Position numbers and translations under genes: made by a program. Positions 34,319-43,475 of a stretch of 64,000 bases of DNA are shown here, in pieces. Numbering within the stretch: the first letter of the stretch is position 1; every line of letters starts with the position of its first letter. Source of the stretch: Flavobacterium pectinovorum (lineage in GTDB: Bacteria; Bacteroidota; Bacteroidia; Flavobacteriales; Flavobacteriaceae); assembly GCF_006438875.1 (NCBI RefSeq), contig NZ_RCZH01000019.1, positions 62,001 through 126,000 of the forward strand, read 5' to 3'. The notes beneath the pieces are model-generated. The model ran no database searches and was not told the origin of the DNA. It saw only the letters and a list, made by a program, of their open reading frames with translations.

Positions 34319-35065
34319 ATGCAGTTACTGAGTTCTGAAAACATCTTATTATTTAGCTTTGCCTTAATCGTTATTGCTTTTTTGTATTCTAGTGTTGGAC
34401 ATGGCGGAGCATCGGGATATTTAGCTTTGATGACCATTTTTGCTTTTCCGATTTCAATAATGAAACCATCGGCTTTGTTGCTTAATTTGTTTGTTTCGAG
34501 TATTTCGTTTCTGTTTTATTACAGACAGAATTATTTCAAGCCAAAGCTCTTTTACCCGTTTGCAATTGCATCGGTTCCAGCGGCATTTATTGGTGGATTT
34601 GTAACGTTAGATAATGCTATTTATAAAATTATTTTAGGAGCTGTATTAGTTTTTGCAGCATTAAGATTGTTCGGAATATTTAATTTTAAAGAAAAAGAAG
34701 CAGTTCAGATAAATTTACCTTCTGCATTAGCGATAGGTTTTATAATTGGATTATTATCCGGAATGCTGGGTATTGGCGGAGGAATTATTCTGAGTCCTAT
34801 TTTATTATTTTTAGGTTGGGCTACGATAAAAGAATCGGCTGCAATATCAAGTTTGTTCATATTTGTGAATTCATTTGCTGGAATGTTGGGTTTCTTTTTA
34901 GGAGGAAAAACAATTCCCACAGAGAGTTTTTATTTGGTTCCGATTGCCGTTATTGGAGGAGTTTTAGGCGGATTTTACGGAAGTGGATATTTCTCTAACA
35001 GAACTTTAAAAATGGTTTTAGGCGTAGTGATTTTAATGGCAAGTATAAAATTGATTTTTCCATAG
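34319..35065 (+). CDS. TauE/SafE-family anion transporter
   Basis: 248 residues with about eight membrane helices and the family glycine-rich motifs SVGHGGASGYLAL and GMLGIGGGIILSP. The family (PF01925) exports sulfite or sulfonate-derived anions in several bacteria. It sits inside a molybdenum-cofactor cluster, so another anion is possible. It is 161 bp after moeA. Confidence 0.88.
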   Translation: MQLLSSENILLFSFALIVIAFLYSSVGHGGASGYLALMTIFAFPISIMKPSALLLNLFVSSISFLFYYRQNYFKPKLFYPFAIASVPAAFIGGFVTLDNAIYKIILGAVLVFAALRLFGIFNFKEKEAVQINLPSALAIGFIIGLLSGMLGIGGGIILSPILLFLGWATIKESAAISSLFIFVNSFAGMLGFFLGGKTIPTESFYLVPIAVIGGVLGGFYGSGYFSNRTLKMVLGVVILMASIKLIFP

Positions 35066-35113
35066 ATTAATAATTTAATCTACGATAGATATTTATTGAC
35101 ACGAATTTTTTTA

Positions 35114-35167
35114 CCACAGATTTCACAGATTACAATGATTAATTTTTTTTAATCCTTTAATCTGTGG
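35114..35167. repeat. Inverted repeat CCACAGATT ... AATCTGTGG
   Basis: The arms enclose TCACAGATT and a T-rich centre. Related arms occur at 37916-38191. Confidence 0.65.
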
Positions 35168-35229
35168 CAAAAAAACAAGATTAACAAAAACCTGAAACCT
35201 GAAACAAAAAACTAATAAAACAGTTTGAT

Positions 35230-35802
35230 ATGGAAACACTAACCGTATTTATCCTTTGTGGAGGAAAAAGTTCTCGAATGCAATCAGAGAAAGGATTAGT
35301 ATTGTTTCAGAAGAAGCCATTTATTGAACATATTATAAAGGCTATTTTGCCTATAACAGATAAAATAAAATTAGTAACCGCAAATAAAGAATACGACTAT
35401 TTGCCGTATGATAAAATTCCGGATAGAATTACTGACAAAGGTCCTTTGGGGGGAATTTATACCGCATTGACACATTCTGAAACCGAATTTAATTTGATTT
35501 TAAGCTGCGATATTCCGTTAATTTCAACCGAATTATTATCAGAATTAATTTCAAAACATAATGAGGAAGCCGAAATTACAGTTTTTGCTTCTGAAAGCAG
35601 AATGCATCCTTTGATAGGGATTTATTCGAAGAAATTATTATCCGTTATCAAAAGCGCAATTGATAATGATGATTTAAAAATGATGAATTTAATTGAGAAC
35701 ATTCCGCATCAAATCATCACAATTGAAGAAAGTGAAAACTTTCATCTCACAAACATTAATTCGGTTGACGAATTAAATGACCTGAATATCAATTTAAGTT
35801 AA
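35230..35802 (+). CDS. mobA: Molybdenum cofactor guanylyltransferase
   Basis: Adds GMP to Mo-molybdopterin to make the bis-MGD form that NasA- and NapA-like enzymes need. 190 residues with a nucleotidyltransferase fold; the GTP motif is LCGGKSSRMQSEKGL (about 9-23) and a second motif is LSCDIPL. It stands between tauE and cobA. Confidence 0.9.
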   Translation: METLTVFILCGGKSSRMQSEKGLVLFQKKPFIEHIIKAILPITDKIKLVTANKEYDYLPYDKIPDRITDKGPLGGIYTALTHSETEFNLILSCDIPLISTELLSELISKHNEEAEITVFASESRMHPLIGIYSKKLLSVIKSAIDNDDLKMMNLIENIPHQIITIEESENFHLTNINSVDELNDLNINLS

Positions 35803-35807
35803 AAGCT

Positions 35808-36599
35808 ATGCGAAATTTAAAAACACCAAAATTAACGATTGTAGGCGCAGGTCCGGGTGATGTTGAATTGATTACCTTAAAAGCAATAAAAGCATTAGAA
35901 AATGCCGATGTAGTTTTGTATGATGCCTTAGTCAACGAAGAATTATTGCAATACGCAACAAACGCAGAAATCGTTTTTGTAGGCAAACGTTTGGGTTGCC
36001 ACGCTTATACGCAGGACCAAATCAATGAATTGATTGTTTCGATGGCAAATCGTTATGGTCATGTAGTACGACTAAAAGGCGGTGATCCTTTTATTTTTGG
36101 AAGAGGAAGCGAAGAAATAGAATATGTAGAAAAATATGGTGTAGAAACGGCTATCGTTCCTGGGATTTCTTCGGCTTTAGGAGTTCCTGCTTCGGTTGGG
36201 ATTAGCTTGACACAACGCCAGATTGCCGAAAGTTTTTGGGTAATTACCGGAACAACTTCTAATCACAAATTGTCGAAAGATATTCACCTAGCATCAAAAT
36301 CTGCTGCAACAGTTGTCATTTTGATGGGAATGCATAAATTGGATGAAATTATTGCAATATATCAAGAGAACCGAACCGATGATTTGCCTATCGCGATTAT
36401 TCAAAACGGTACAAAAAATACAGAGCAAAAAGTGGTTGGAACTATAAGTTCAATTGCTAAATTAGTGTCTGAAAATAAAATATCATCTCCGGCAATTATT
36501 GTAATTGGAGAAGTGGTGAAAAACACTTCAAGATTGACGTCTTATTTTCAGGAACATTTTGATGACGAATTTATTTTTCAGAATTTAAATTTAAAATAA
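35808..36599 (+). CDS. cobA: Uroporphyrinogen-III C-methyltransferase
   Basis: Methylates uroporphyrinogen III at C2 and C7, the first step to sirohaem, which the NirB at 57759 needs. 263 residues; SUMT motifs are GAGPGDVELITLKA (about 13-26), LKGGDPFIFGRGSEE and the VPGISSALGVPA region. It lies 5 bp after mobA, and its stop overlaps the moaD start as TAATG, so translation is probably coupled. Confidence 0.95.
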   Translation: MRNLKTPKLTIVGAGPGDVELITLKAIKALENADVVLYDALVNEELLQYATNAEIVFVGKRLGCHAYTQDQINELIVSMANRYGHVVRLKGGDPFIFGRGSEEIEYVEKYGVETAIVPGISSALGVPASVGISLTQRQIAESFWVITGTTSNHKLSKDIHLASKSAATVVILMGMHKLDEIIAIYQENRTDDLPIAIIQNGTKNTEQKVVGTISSIAKLVSENKISSPAIIVIGEVVKNTSRLTSYFQEHFDDEFIFQNLNLK

Positions 36600-36835
36600 T
36601 GATTGAGATTAAATATTTTGGAGCTGTCGCTGAAAAAACGAAATGTGAGTTTGAGAAAGTTTCTTTTTCGGATAAATCATTGCAGGAATTAATGCAGGAT
36701 CTGGAGATTAAATACCAATTTGAAACCCTTTCTTTTAGTGTTGCGGTCAATCAAAAAATAGTACCCAAAACAATTGATTATAAATTGCAAACAAGTGATG
36801 TTGTCGCTTTATTACCTCCTTTTGCGGGAGGATAA
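36599..36835 (+). CDS. moaD: Molybdopterin synthase sulfur carrier subunit
   Basis: 78 residues with a ubiquitin-like fold and the C-terminal PPFAGG, whose final Gly-Gly becomes the thiocarboxylate. It lies next to moeB, which adenylates that tail, and works with MoaE. Confidence 0.93.
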   Translation: MIEIKYFGAVAEKTKCEFEKVSFSDKSLQELMQDLEIKYQFETLSFSVAVNQKIVPKTIDYKLQTSDVVALLPPFAGG

Positions 36836-36845
36836 ATGACTTTTT

Positions 36846-37916
36846 ATGAATGATTCAATACGTTATAACCGACAAATAATACTTCCTGAAATAGGAGAAA
36901 CGGGTCAGCAAAAATTATCAAAAGCAAAAGTTTTAGTAATTGGCGCAGGCGGTCTTGGTGCTGCCATATTGCCTTATTTAGCTGCCGCGGGAGTTGGAGA
37001 AATAGGAATTGTTGACGATGATGTTATTGAACTTTCGAATTTGCATCGTCAGGTAATTTATAAAAGTTCGGCAGTTGGAAAATATAAAGTCGAAGAAGCT
37101 AAATTGATGATTTCTGATTTGAATCCGTTAGTGAAAGTCGATGCGATTACAGAGAAATTATCAGGGAAGAATGCCATTTCGTTATTCAAAAAATATGATA
37201 TTATTGTAGACGCAACAGATAATATCGCCATAAAATATTTGATTAATGATGCTTGTATAATTACAAACAAACCAATGGTTTACGGATCTATTTTTAGATT
37301 TCAGGGACAGGTTTCGGTTTTTAATTATCAAAACGGACCTACATACAGATGTTTGTATCCTGATGAAAACACGCAATCTGCCAATTGTGAAGATGCAGGA
37401 GTAATTGGAATTTCAGTTGGAATTATAGGAATGCTTCAAGCCAATGAAGTCATCAAAATGATTCTACAAATAGGAGAGGTGTTGAGTGGTAAAATACTGG
37501 TGTATAATATTTTGAATAATGAACAACAAAAGTATGACTTTGAAAAGAATACTGATGTTATCATGAATATAGAAGCTTTTCAGAAAAAATATAATAATAC
37601 TGAAAATCAGATTGAAGAGATTTTAGTAGAAGAAATTTTAAATGAAATTGATAATGATGAGGTCTTGTTTTTAGATGTTAGAAATAAAGAAGAACTCCCA
37701 AAAATTAATTTCAAAAATGGAATTCAGATTCCATTGATTAATTTAGAAAATGAAATCAAAAAACTGAACCCAAATCAAACTATTTACGTTTATTGCCAAT
37801 CCGGAATCAGAAGCAAAATAGCTGTTAAAATGTTAAAAAAGCATCAGTTTAAAAATATAAAAAGTATTGCCGGCGGTGCTTTAGCATTAAAACAATTATT
37901 AAAAGAAAAAGTATAG
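36846..37916 (+). CDS. moeB: MoaD-activating enzyme MoeB fused to rhodanese
   Basis: Adenylates the MoaD C-terminus. 356 residues: an E1-like domain (1-240) with nucleotide motif GAGGLGAAILPYLAAAGVG (about 33-51), then a rhodanese domain (about 265-352) with catalytic cysteine in YCQSGIRS. The fusion matches the eukaryotic MOCS3/Uba4 design, in which the rhodanese part supplies the sulfur. Classical zinc CxxC pairs were not clear. It lies 10 bp after moaD. Confidence 0.92.
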   Translation: MNDSIRYNRQIILPEIGETGQQKLSKAKVLVIGAGGLGAAILPYLAAAGVGEIGIVDDDVIELSNLHRQVIYKSSAVGKYKVEEAKLMISDLNPLVKVDAITEKLSGKNAISLFKKYDIIVDATDNIAIKYLINDACIITNKPMVYGSIFRFQGQVSVFNYQNGPTYRCLYPDENTQSANCEDAGVIGISVGIIGMLQANEVIKMILQIGEVLSGKILVYNILNNEQQKYDFEKNTDVIMNIEAFQKKYNNTENQIEEILVEEILNEIDNDEVLFLDVRNKEELPKINFKNGIQIPLINLENEIKKLNPNQTIYVYCQSGIRSKIAVKMLKKHQFKNIKSIAGGALALKQLLKEKV

Positions 37917-38191
37917 CCACAGATTTCACAGATTAAAATGATTTAAAAAGAAAGTTATACCAAGATTTGTTCGCCACGAATTTTCACAAATTAAAATGTG
38001 TTATTAATGAATTATTGTAGTTTTATCTTGTCATTTCGACGAAGGAGAAATCACATAAAGTGGCTCGACAACAGTGCGTTCATCCCGCGTGTGATTTCTC
38101 CTTCGTCGAAATGACAAAGCTGGATAAATTAGTGAAAATTCGTGTAATTCGCGGCAAAAGAAAAATCCTTTTAATCTGTGTAATCTGTGGC
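37916..38191. repeat. Three-layer nested inverted repeat with family A copy 4
   Basis: The outermost arms are GCCACAGATTTCACAGATT and the complement ending ATCTGTGGC (37916 and 38172-38191). The middle arms are of the CACGAATTTTCAC / GTGAAAATTCGTG type. The core is the family A palindrome 38029-38116. Confidence 0.8.
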
Positions 38192-38207
38192 AAAAAAAAC
38201 AATAACA

Positions 38208-38645
38208 ATGAGTAAAAATGTATTTGTAGAAGGACCAATTTCTCCTGAATTTATAGCAGAATCTATTGCCAAACACCAATCTAAACATACGATTGGAGCG
38301 CATAATATTTTTCTGGGTCAGGTTCGTGCCGATGTAATTCACGACAATACAGTTGTAGCAATTGATTATTCGGCATATACGGATATGGCGAACGAAGCTT
38401 TATATGCAATTCGTGAAAAAGCTTTCGCTAAATTCGACTTAATCTGCATGCACATTTATCACAGTTTGGGCGTGGTAAAAGCGGGCGAAATATGTTTGTT
38501 CGTATTTGTTTCGGCAACACGACGTAAACAGGTTTATGAAGCTACAGAAGCCATCGTAAACTGGATAAAAACCGATGTGCCAATTTTTGGTAAAGAAATG
38601 TTTGAAAACGATACATTCACTTGGAAACAAAACAATAATGGTTGA
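38208..38645 (+). CDS. moaE: Molybdopterin synthase catalytic subunit
   Basis: I choose the ATG at 38208 (MSKNVFVEGPI) because the in-frame ATG at 38187 lies in the flanking repeat. This gives 145 residues. MoaE features are the HNIFLGQVRAD segment, VVAIDYSAYTDMA and IYHSLGVVKAGE, and the lysine-containing C-terminal KTDVPIFGKEMF. Its last 8 bases overlap the moaCB start. Confidence 0.93.
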   Translation: MSKNVFVEGPISPEFIAESIAKHQSKHTIGAHNIFLGQVRADVIHDNTVVAIDYSAYTDMANEALYAIREKAFAKFDLICMHIYHSLGVVKAGEICLFVFVSATRRKQVYEATEAIVNWIKTDVPIFGKEMFENDTFTWKQNNNG

Positions 38646-39552
38646 TATTACGCATAAAATAAGCACTTTAAGAGCCGCAACGGCAACAGCAATTGTCAAA
38701 GTTAGCAAACAAGAAACAATTGATGCTGTGGTGAATAATTTGGTTCCGAAAGGGAATGTGCTTGAAATGGCAAAAACAGCAGGATTATTTGCGGTGAAAA
38801 ACACGCATTTATCGATTCCGGATTGTCATCCGATTCCAATTGAATTTACTTCAGTTGAATATAAAATTGAAGGCTTAACAATTCACATTATTTTCAATGT
38901 AAAAACCGTTTACAAAACCGGAGTTGAGGTTGAGGCGATGCATGGCGCATCAATTGTAGCTTTGACAATGTACGATATGCTGAAACCAATTGATAAAGAA
39001 ATTGAGATTTCGACAATAAAATTAGTTAATAAAGAAGGTGGAAAATCGTCTTTCAAAAATAAATTTCCAAACGTTATAAAAGCTGCAGTTTTTGTTTGTT
39101 CTGATTCTATTTTTGCGGGTGACAAAGAAGATCGCTCCGGAAAAGTAATCGTTGAAAAACTAGATTCTTATGGCGTTGAAACAACGCATTATGAAATTAT
39201 TCCGGATGAAATTGATATTATTCAGGAAAAAACGAAGGCTTTCGCCAAAGATAATCAGTTGGTTATTTTTACAGGCGGAACAGGATTATCGCCAAGAGAT
39301 GTAACACCCGAAGCTTTGTCGCCATTGTTAGAAAGCAGAATTCCGGGAATTGAAGAAGCGATTCGTAATTACGGACAAGAACGCATGCCATACGCCATGT
39401 TATCAAGAACAGTTGCAGGAACATTAGGAAAAAGTCTGGTTTTGGCTTTGCCGGGATCAACCAATGGAGCCAGAGAATCCATGGATGCTGTTTTTCCGCA
39501 TTTACTGCACGTCTTTCATATTTTAAAAGGAAAAAATCATGATACCCTCTAA
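38638..39552 (+). CDS. moaCB: MoaC-MoaB fusion (bifunctional cofactor enzyme)
   Basis: I choose the ATG at 38638 (MVDITHKISTLRAA), which overlaps the moaE stop by 8 nt. 304 residues: a MoaC domain (1-150; DCHPIP and KTGVEVEAMHGAS motifs) that forms cyclic pyranopterin phosphate, and a MoaB/MogA domain (about 155-300; FTGGTGLSPRDVTPEA, LPGSTNGARES) that adenylates molybdopterin. Fused MoaCB proteins are known. Its end overlaps moaA by 14 bp. Confidence 0.92.
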   Translation: MVDITHKISTLRAATATAIVKVSKQETIDAVVNNLVPKGNVLEMAKTAGLFAVKNTHLSIPDCHPIPIEFTSVEYKIEGLTIHIIFNVKTVYKTGVEVEAMHGASIVALTMYDMLKPIDKEIEISTIKLVNKEGGKSSFKNKFPNVIKAAVFVCSDSIFAGDKEDRSGKVIVEKLDSYGVETTHYEIIPDEIDIIQEKTKAFAKDNQLVIFTGGTGLSPRDVTPEALSPLLESRIPGIEEAIRNYGQERMPYAMLSRTVAGTLGKSLVLALPGSTNGARESMDAVFPHLLHVFHILKGKNHDTL

Positions 39553-40546
39553 AACCATTTTAACGGATGATTTTGGACGAAAACACAATTATTTGCGGAT
39601 TTCGTTGTTGGAGAAATGCAATTTGCGTTGTACGTATTGCATGCCTGCTGACGGAATTACGTTATCTCCAAAAGCCAGTTTAATGACGGCTGATGAGATT
39701 TTTGCTTTAGCTCAGACTTTCGTAGAAAATGGAGTTGATAAAATAAGATTAACAGGCGGAGAACCTTTATTGAGAAAAGATTTTCCGGAGATTGTTTCTA
39801 AATTATCAACTTTAAAAACATCACTTTCAATTACAACAAACGGTATTTTAATTGACCGTCATATTGATGTTTTAAAACAATCTAATATCAAAAAAATCAA
39901 TTTGAGTTTAGACACTTTAATTGCTCCTAAATTTCATTCGGTAACACTTAGAAATCAGTTTGAAAAAGTAGTTGACAATCTGCATTTACTTCTTAATAAT
40001 GATTTTCAGATAAAAGTAAATGTGGTTTTGATGAAAGGTTTTAATGATAATGAAATAATCGATTTTATTAAATTAACGCAGTTTTTGCCCATTTCAGTTC
40101 GGTTTATTGAGTTTATGCCTTTTGCGGGAAATGAGTGGGACAGAAGCAAAATGGTGTCGCAAAATGAGATTTTATCACAATTAGAAACTTCGTTTTCATC
40201 CGAAGAAATTCAGAAACTGGAAGACGAAAAAAACTTCACAGCCAGAACCTATAAAATAAAAGGTTTTCAGGGCGATTTCGGAATCATAAGTTCAATTACA
40301 AATCCATTTTGTGATGGTTGCAACCGAATCCGCCTAACAGCAAACGGAAAAATTAAAAACTGCCTTTTCTCTAATTCCGAAACGGATTTGCTAACACCTT
40401 TTAGAAACGGAGAATCAATTACAAATTTGATTTCAGAATCAATCAAAAATAAAAAGAAAGTAAGAGCCGGAATGGTTACAGTTTCTGAAATCGACAATCC
40501 GGAACTTCACTTTGGTAATCGCAGTATGATTGCGATTGGAGGATAG
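39539..40546 (+). CDS. moaA: GTP 3',8-cyclase (radical SAM)
   Basis: The first step of molybdenum cofactor synthesis. 335 residues; the radical-SAM cluster motif is CNLRCTYC (about 27-34), the second cluster is in NPFCDGCNR with the later NCLF, and the chain ends in the GG required for catalysis. It is the last gene of the cofactor cluster. Confidence 0.95.
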   Translation: MIPSKTILTDDFGRKHNYLRISLLEKCNLRCTYCMPADGITLSPKASLMTADEIFALAQTFVENGVDKIRLTGGEPLLRKDFPEIVSKLSTLKTSLSITTNGILIDRHIDVLKQSNIKKINLSLDTLIAPKFHSVTLRNQFEKVVDNLHLLLNNDFQIKVNVVLMKGFNDNEIIDFIKLTQFLPISVRFIEFMPFAGNEWDRSKMVSQNEILSQLETSFSSEEIQKLEDEKNFTARTYKIKGFQGDFGIISSITNPFCDGCNRIRLTANGKIKNCLFSNSETDLLTPFRNGESITNLISESIKNKKKVRAGMVTVSEIDNPELHFGNRSMIAIGG

Positions 40547-40707
40547 TCCTTCGACTTCGCTAATAATGATATTTTTATTTAATGTGTTTAAAATAAAGCT
40601 TTTATAAAAATATTGATATCAGAGTAATACGTTATTTATATTGCTTTTTTTGAAAAAAATTAAACTTCGAAAACGGCAATTTTGTGGTTAATTTCTCTAT
40701 AATTTCT

Positions 40708-40866
40708 ATAGCTCCGACGGAGCGTAATATTTATAGCAATTATATTTTTTTTGGCATTAAAGCTCCAGAGGAGCGATATCTATGCCACCCCGCTGGGGTT
40801 CTTTTTCTCTTTATCAAAAATTAAATTTCTATAAATATAACGTCCCTCTGGGACTTACGATATTAA
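40708..40866. repeat. Short palindrome cluster (GCTCC-GACG-GGAGC type)
   Basis: Four small palindromes in a row: AGCTCCGACGGAGC, AGCTCCAGAGGAGC, CCCCGCTGGGG and GTCCCTCTGGGAC. They are joined by TAATATTTATAG-like words, some repeated in inverted order. Confidence 0.75.
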
Positions 40867-40980
40867 CTCAAAATTAAAATTAATTTTAATCTTTTATTTC
40901 TTTAATCTGTGACTAAAAAACATTAAAAACACAAATAAACACAATAAACTACAAACTACACGAATAGAAAGTCTTTAAAC

Positions 40981-41014
40981 AAAAAAAAGGTTCAACTCCT
41001 TCAAGTCAAACCTT
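40981..41014 (-). terminator. Terminator of the lysine-rich protein gene
   Basis: On the minus strand the stem AGGTTTGACT / AGTTGAACCT (two G-U pairs) with a 6-nt loop is followed by a run of T. Confidence 0.75.
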
Positions 41015-41037
41015 TCTTTCTAAACTATTTTTTCTTT

Positions 41038-41640
41038 TTAGCTTTTGATTTTTTTTTGCGCTTTAGCTTTCTTTTTAGCTATTTTTTTTGCTTTAGCTTT
41101 ATCCTTCGCTTTTTTGGCTTTTTCTTTTTTCTTAGCAGCAGCTTTTTGCTTTGCTTTTTTAGCTTTCTCTTTCTTTTTGTCTTTTTTAGCTTTTTCTTTT
41201 TTCTTAGCTAATTTCTTTTTCTCTTTGTCCTTGTCTTTGTCTTTCACTTTTTTCTTCTTTTTATCTTTTGATTTATCTTTCGTATTTGCTTCTATTGTTT
41301 CCGTTGTACCGTAAGTTTTATTTTCTGAAACGCTTTTCTTTTTTGGCTCTTCGATAATTACTTTTGGAGTTGTTAGCTCTTCCGTTTTCTCAATAACAAC
41401 TGGAGTAACTTTTCTTGCCGGAGCAGTTCTGGTCGTTCTTTTAACTGGAGTAGTTGTAGCACTTTTTACGGTAGCGGTCGGAGTCTTTTTTACTGCAGCC
41501 GTAGGAGCTTTTTTTACAGTGGCAGCAGGAGTTTTTACTGGTGCAGGTTTTTTTACAGTCTGTGCTGCGGGAGTAATGGGTTCTACAGGCGTAGTTACAG
41601 GAGTTTGTTCAGGACTGTTTTCTGATGTTGGTTGTGTCAT
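41038..41640 (-). CDS. Lysine/alanine-rich low-complexity basic protein
   Basis: 200 residues: residues 1-75 are rich in Pro, Thr, Ala and Lys, and about 118-200 are almost only K, A, D and E, with KKKEKAKK-like repeats. The tail resembles the basic tails of histone H1-like bacterial proteins, so binding to nucleic acid or another polyanion is possible. Its reading frame is preserved through long A-rich stretches and it has its own terminator, which supports a real gene. No domain is recognised and no link to nitrate genes is evident. Confidence 0.7.
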   Translation of the reverse strand: MTQPTSENSPEQTPVTTPVEPITPAAQTVKKPAPVKTPAATVKKAPTAAVKKTPTATVKSATTTPVKRTTRTAPARKVTPVVIEKTEELTTPKVIIEEPKKKSVSENKTYGTTETIEANTKDKSKDKKKKKVKDKDKDKEKKKLAKKKEKAKKDKKKEKAKKAKQKAAAKKKEKAKKAKDKAKAKKIAKKKAKAQKKIKS

Positions 41641-41894
41641 ATCTTACAATTTTTTATTAATAAAACATTCGGCAGTTAGTTAATCTCCATGAAGTTAGAT
41701 TTGGAGGTTAAGAAATTGTTAACTGTCGGTTACGTAAATGTAAGTAATAAAAAACTATTCCAATGTTAAGTTTTTCTTTAAATTAAATGTTTAAAATGCT
41801 GATTGTTAGTTTTTTAATTTTTAAACAAAATTCAAAAACGAAAATCTCTTAACAATTATATTTTGAAATGCCTCAAGAATAAAATGCAATTGTT

Positions 41895-43325
41895 TTAGTT
41901 AGGTACAATTTCCAAAATTTTAAAATTACTCTTTGGAGATTCGCACAAAGAACAGCAATAGGTTTCAGGTAAATCAGTAAATAAAACACCTTTAGAAATT
42001 CCCTGGCTTTGATCTCCATATTCAGAATTGTAAAGTGTTAAACATTCCTGACATTGGTAAATATCCAATTGAGGTTTTTCTTTTTTCTGAGGATTTTCGG
42101 CTGCTTCGGGAATAGAATTTCCGAGTTCATCGAAATATTTCCGACTCAGTTCGATTAAAATAGTAGGTAATTCCAGTTTATCAATGTCTTGCGAATGAAC
42201 AATATATTCTCTTGTATTTGGGTCGAAATTCTTCGCAAATAAAACATTATAAGTATCTCTGATTTTGATCGATTCAAGATCTTTGGGTAATTCATTTTTT
42301 TCAACAACAACTGATGTAAAATAATGTCCATCACGATTGTATTCAGATATTCCGAAGGTTAATCCATAAGTACTAATATCAAACTGATCGAGCGTTCGAA
42401 CCAGAAAAGTTTTAAGATTCAAAGCCCATTCCATTGCAACCGGCAAATGCCAATTCAGTTCTAATAAAGAATGACGGACATTGATTCCTTTCTTGCCCAG
42501 GAATTTCTCCCATTCGAGTTTTCGGTCTTTTGGAATTCCTTTTATAATAAACGATTTCCAGGGCGTAATACATATTTTTCCAATTTTACAATCAAAGCAT
42601 AAATCGCACATTTGCTTTAGGAAATCCAGATCATACAAATTATTTCTCCAGTACAATCCCAGCCAGTATTGATCAATTCCCATTCTATTCATACCCTCGT
42701 AATACGGAAACGGGTAAAACGGAATGTTTAACGGTTTGTCAATCGTTCTGTTATTAGTGTCTAATGCTTCGCTGACTAAACTAAAAAGCACATCGATATC
42801 ATAAGATTCCTCGTTTGTGATTTCTTCGATTTTATAATAGAATTTTGCAATATCCCAGCTGTAGATCAAAACGGGATAAAGTTCCATGCGCTCCCATTTT
42901 GGCAAACGAATGTATAAATACCAATAATCTTCGTGTTCTGAAGCAATAAAATTAAGATGACCTGTAAACAACGGCACAAGTTGCTGCTTTGGATCGTTTA
43001 TGTTAACTTTTAGTTTTGGCTGTTCTTTAAATTGCTCTAAAACGTATAAAAACTTGTTTCCGGTTAACCAGTTTGTGTTTCTGAAAATATCTGTAGAAAC
43101 ATAAGAAGAAACGATATTATTGCCGCTTTTTTCATTTGGAAGAACAAAATGATGCTTGCCTATTTTTTCTTTGTCTAAAGATTTTAAACCTTTCGGGAAA
43201 ATAATATCCTGTCTTGAACCAAAGGAAATCGAATCTAAACCTTGGTCCATAGCTATATTAACTACTTCTCGTAATTCCCCAGGCGAAATCACGCCTCCTT
43301 TTACTATTAATCTCGTTAACTCCAT
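41895..43325 (-). CDS. Rubredoxin fused to a nitrite/sulfite-reductase-like protein
   Basis: 476 residues. The N-terminal part (GVISPGELREVVNIAMDQG at about 11-29 and SFGSRQDIIFP) resembles the ferredoxin-like half-domain of nitrite and sulfite reductases. The middle has a cysteine cluster CDLCFDCKIGKIC, but I do not see the C-x5-C / C-x3-C sirohaem motif. The C-terminal 55 residues are a rubredoxin-like domain with CQEC and CSLC. It precedes the assimilatory nitrate reductase in the cluster and may donate electrons to it or to NirB. The role is inferred. Confidence 0.8.
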   Translation of the reverse strand: MELTRLIVKGGVISPGELREVVNIAMDQGLDSISFGSRQDIIFPKGLKSLDKEKIGKHHFVLPNEKSGNNIVSSYVSTDIFRNTNWLTGNKFLYVLEQFKEQPKLKVNINDPKQQLVPLFTGHLNFIASEHEDYWYLYIRLPKWERMELYPVLIYSWDIAKFYYKIEEITNEESYDIDVLFSLVSEALDTNNRTIDKPLNIPFYPFPYYEGMNRMGIDQYWLGLYWRNNLYDLDFLKQMCDLCFDCKIGKICITPWKSFIIKGIPKDRKLEWEKFLGKKGINVRHSLLELNWHLPVAMEWALNLKTFLVRTLDQFDISTYGLTFGISEYNRDGHYFTSVVVEKNELPKDLESIKIRDTYNVLFAKNFDPNTREYIVHSQDIDKLELPTILIELSRKYFDELGNSIPEAAENPQKKEKPQLDIYQCQECLTLYNSEYGDQSQGISKGVLFTDLPETYCCSLCESPKSNFKILEIVPN

Positions 43326-43368
43326 TTTTTCTATTTTTAGTCTCAGGTTTTTTTTGTTTTAGGTTTCA

Positions 43369-43475
43369 GGAGCTAATCCCGCTATCCGTTTCAATCTTTT
43401 GTGTCCGCCGCTGCGGACACAAAAGGATTTCTCCCGAAGCTTCGGGACTATCGGGGCTATGGCACTCATTTTCAT
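43369..43475. repeat. Family B repeat, copy 2
   Basis: AGGAGCTAATCCCGC through ATCGGGGCTATGG with the internal hairpin TTTTGTGTCCGC / GCGGACACAAAA. Compared with copies 1 and 3 (TTTTGTGGCG / CGCCACAAAA), both arms changed together. Confidence 0.85.

Larger units (their letters stand above)
40547..41037. other. 491-bp intergenic region with repeat elements
   Basis: No gene seen. It contains the repeat cluster at 40708-40866 and the terminator of the lysine-rich gene. Confidence 0.7.

Noticed and set aside
41045-41314. Phe/Leu/Ser-rich plus-strand ORF
   Set aside because: Antisense shadow of the lysine-rich gene; A-rich codons read backwards give Phe and Leu.
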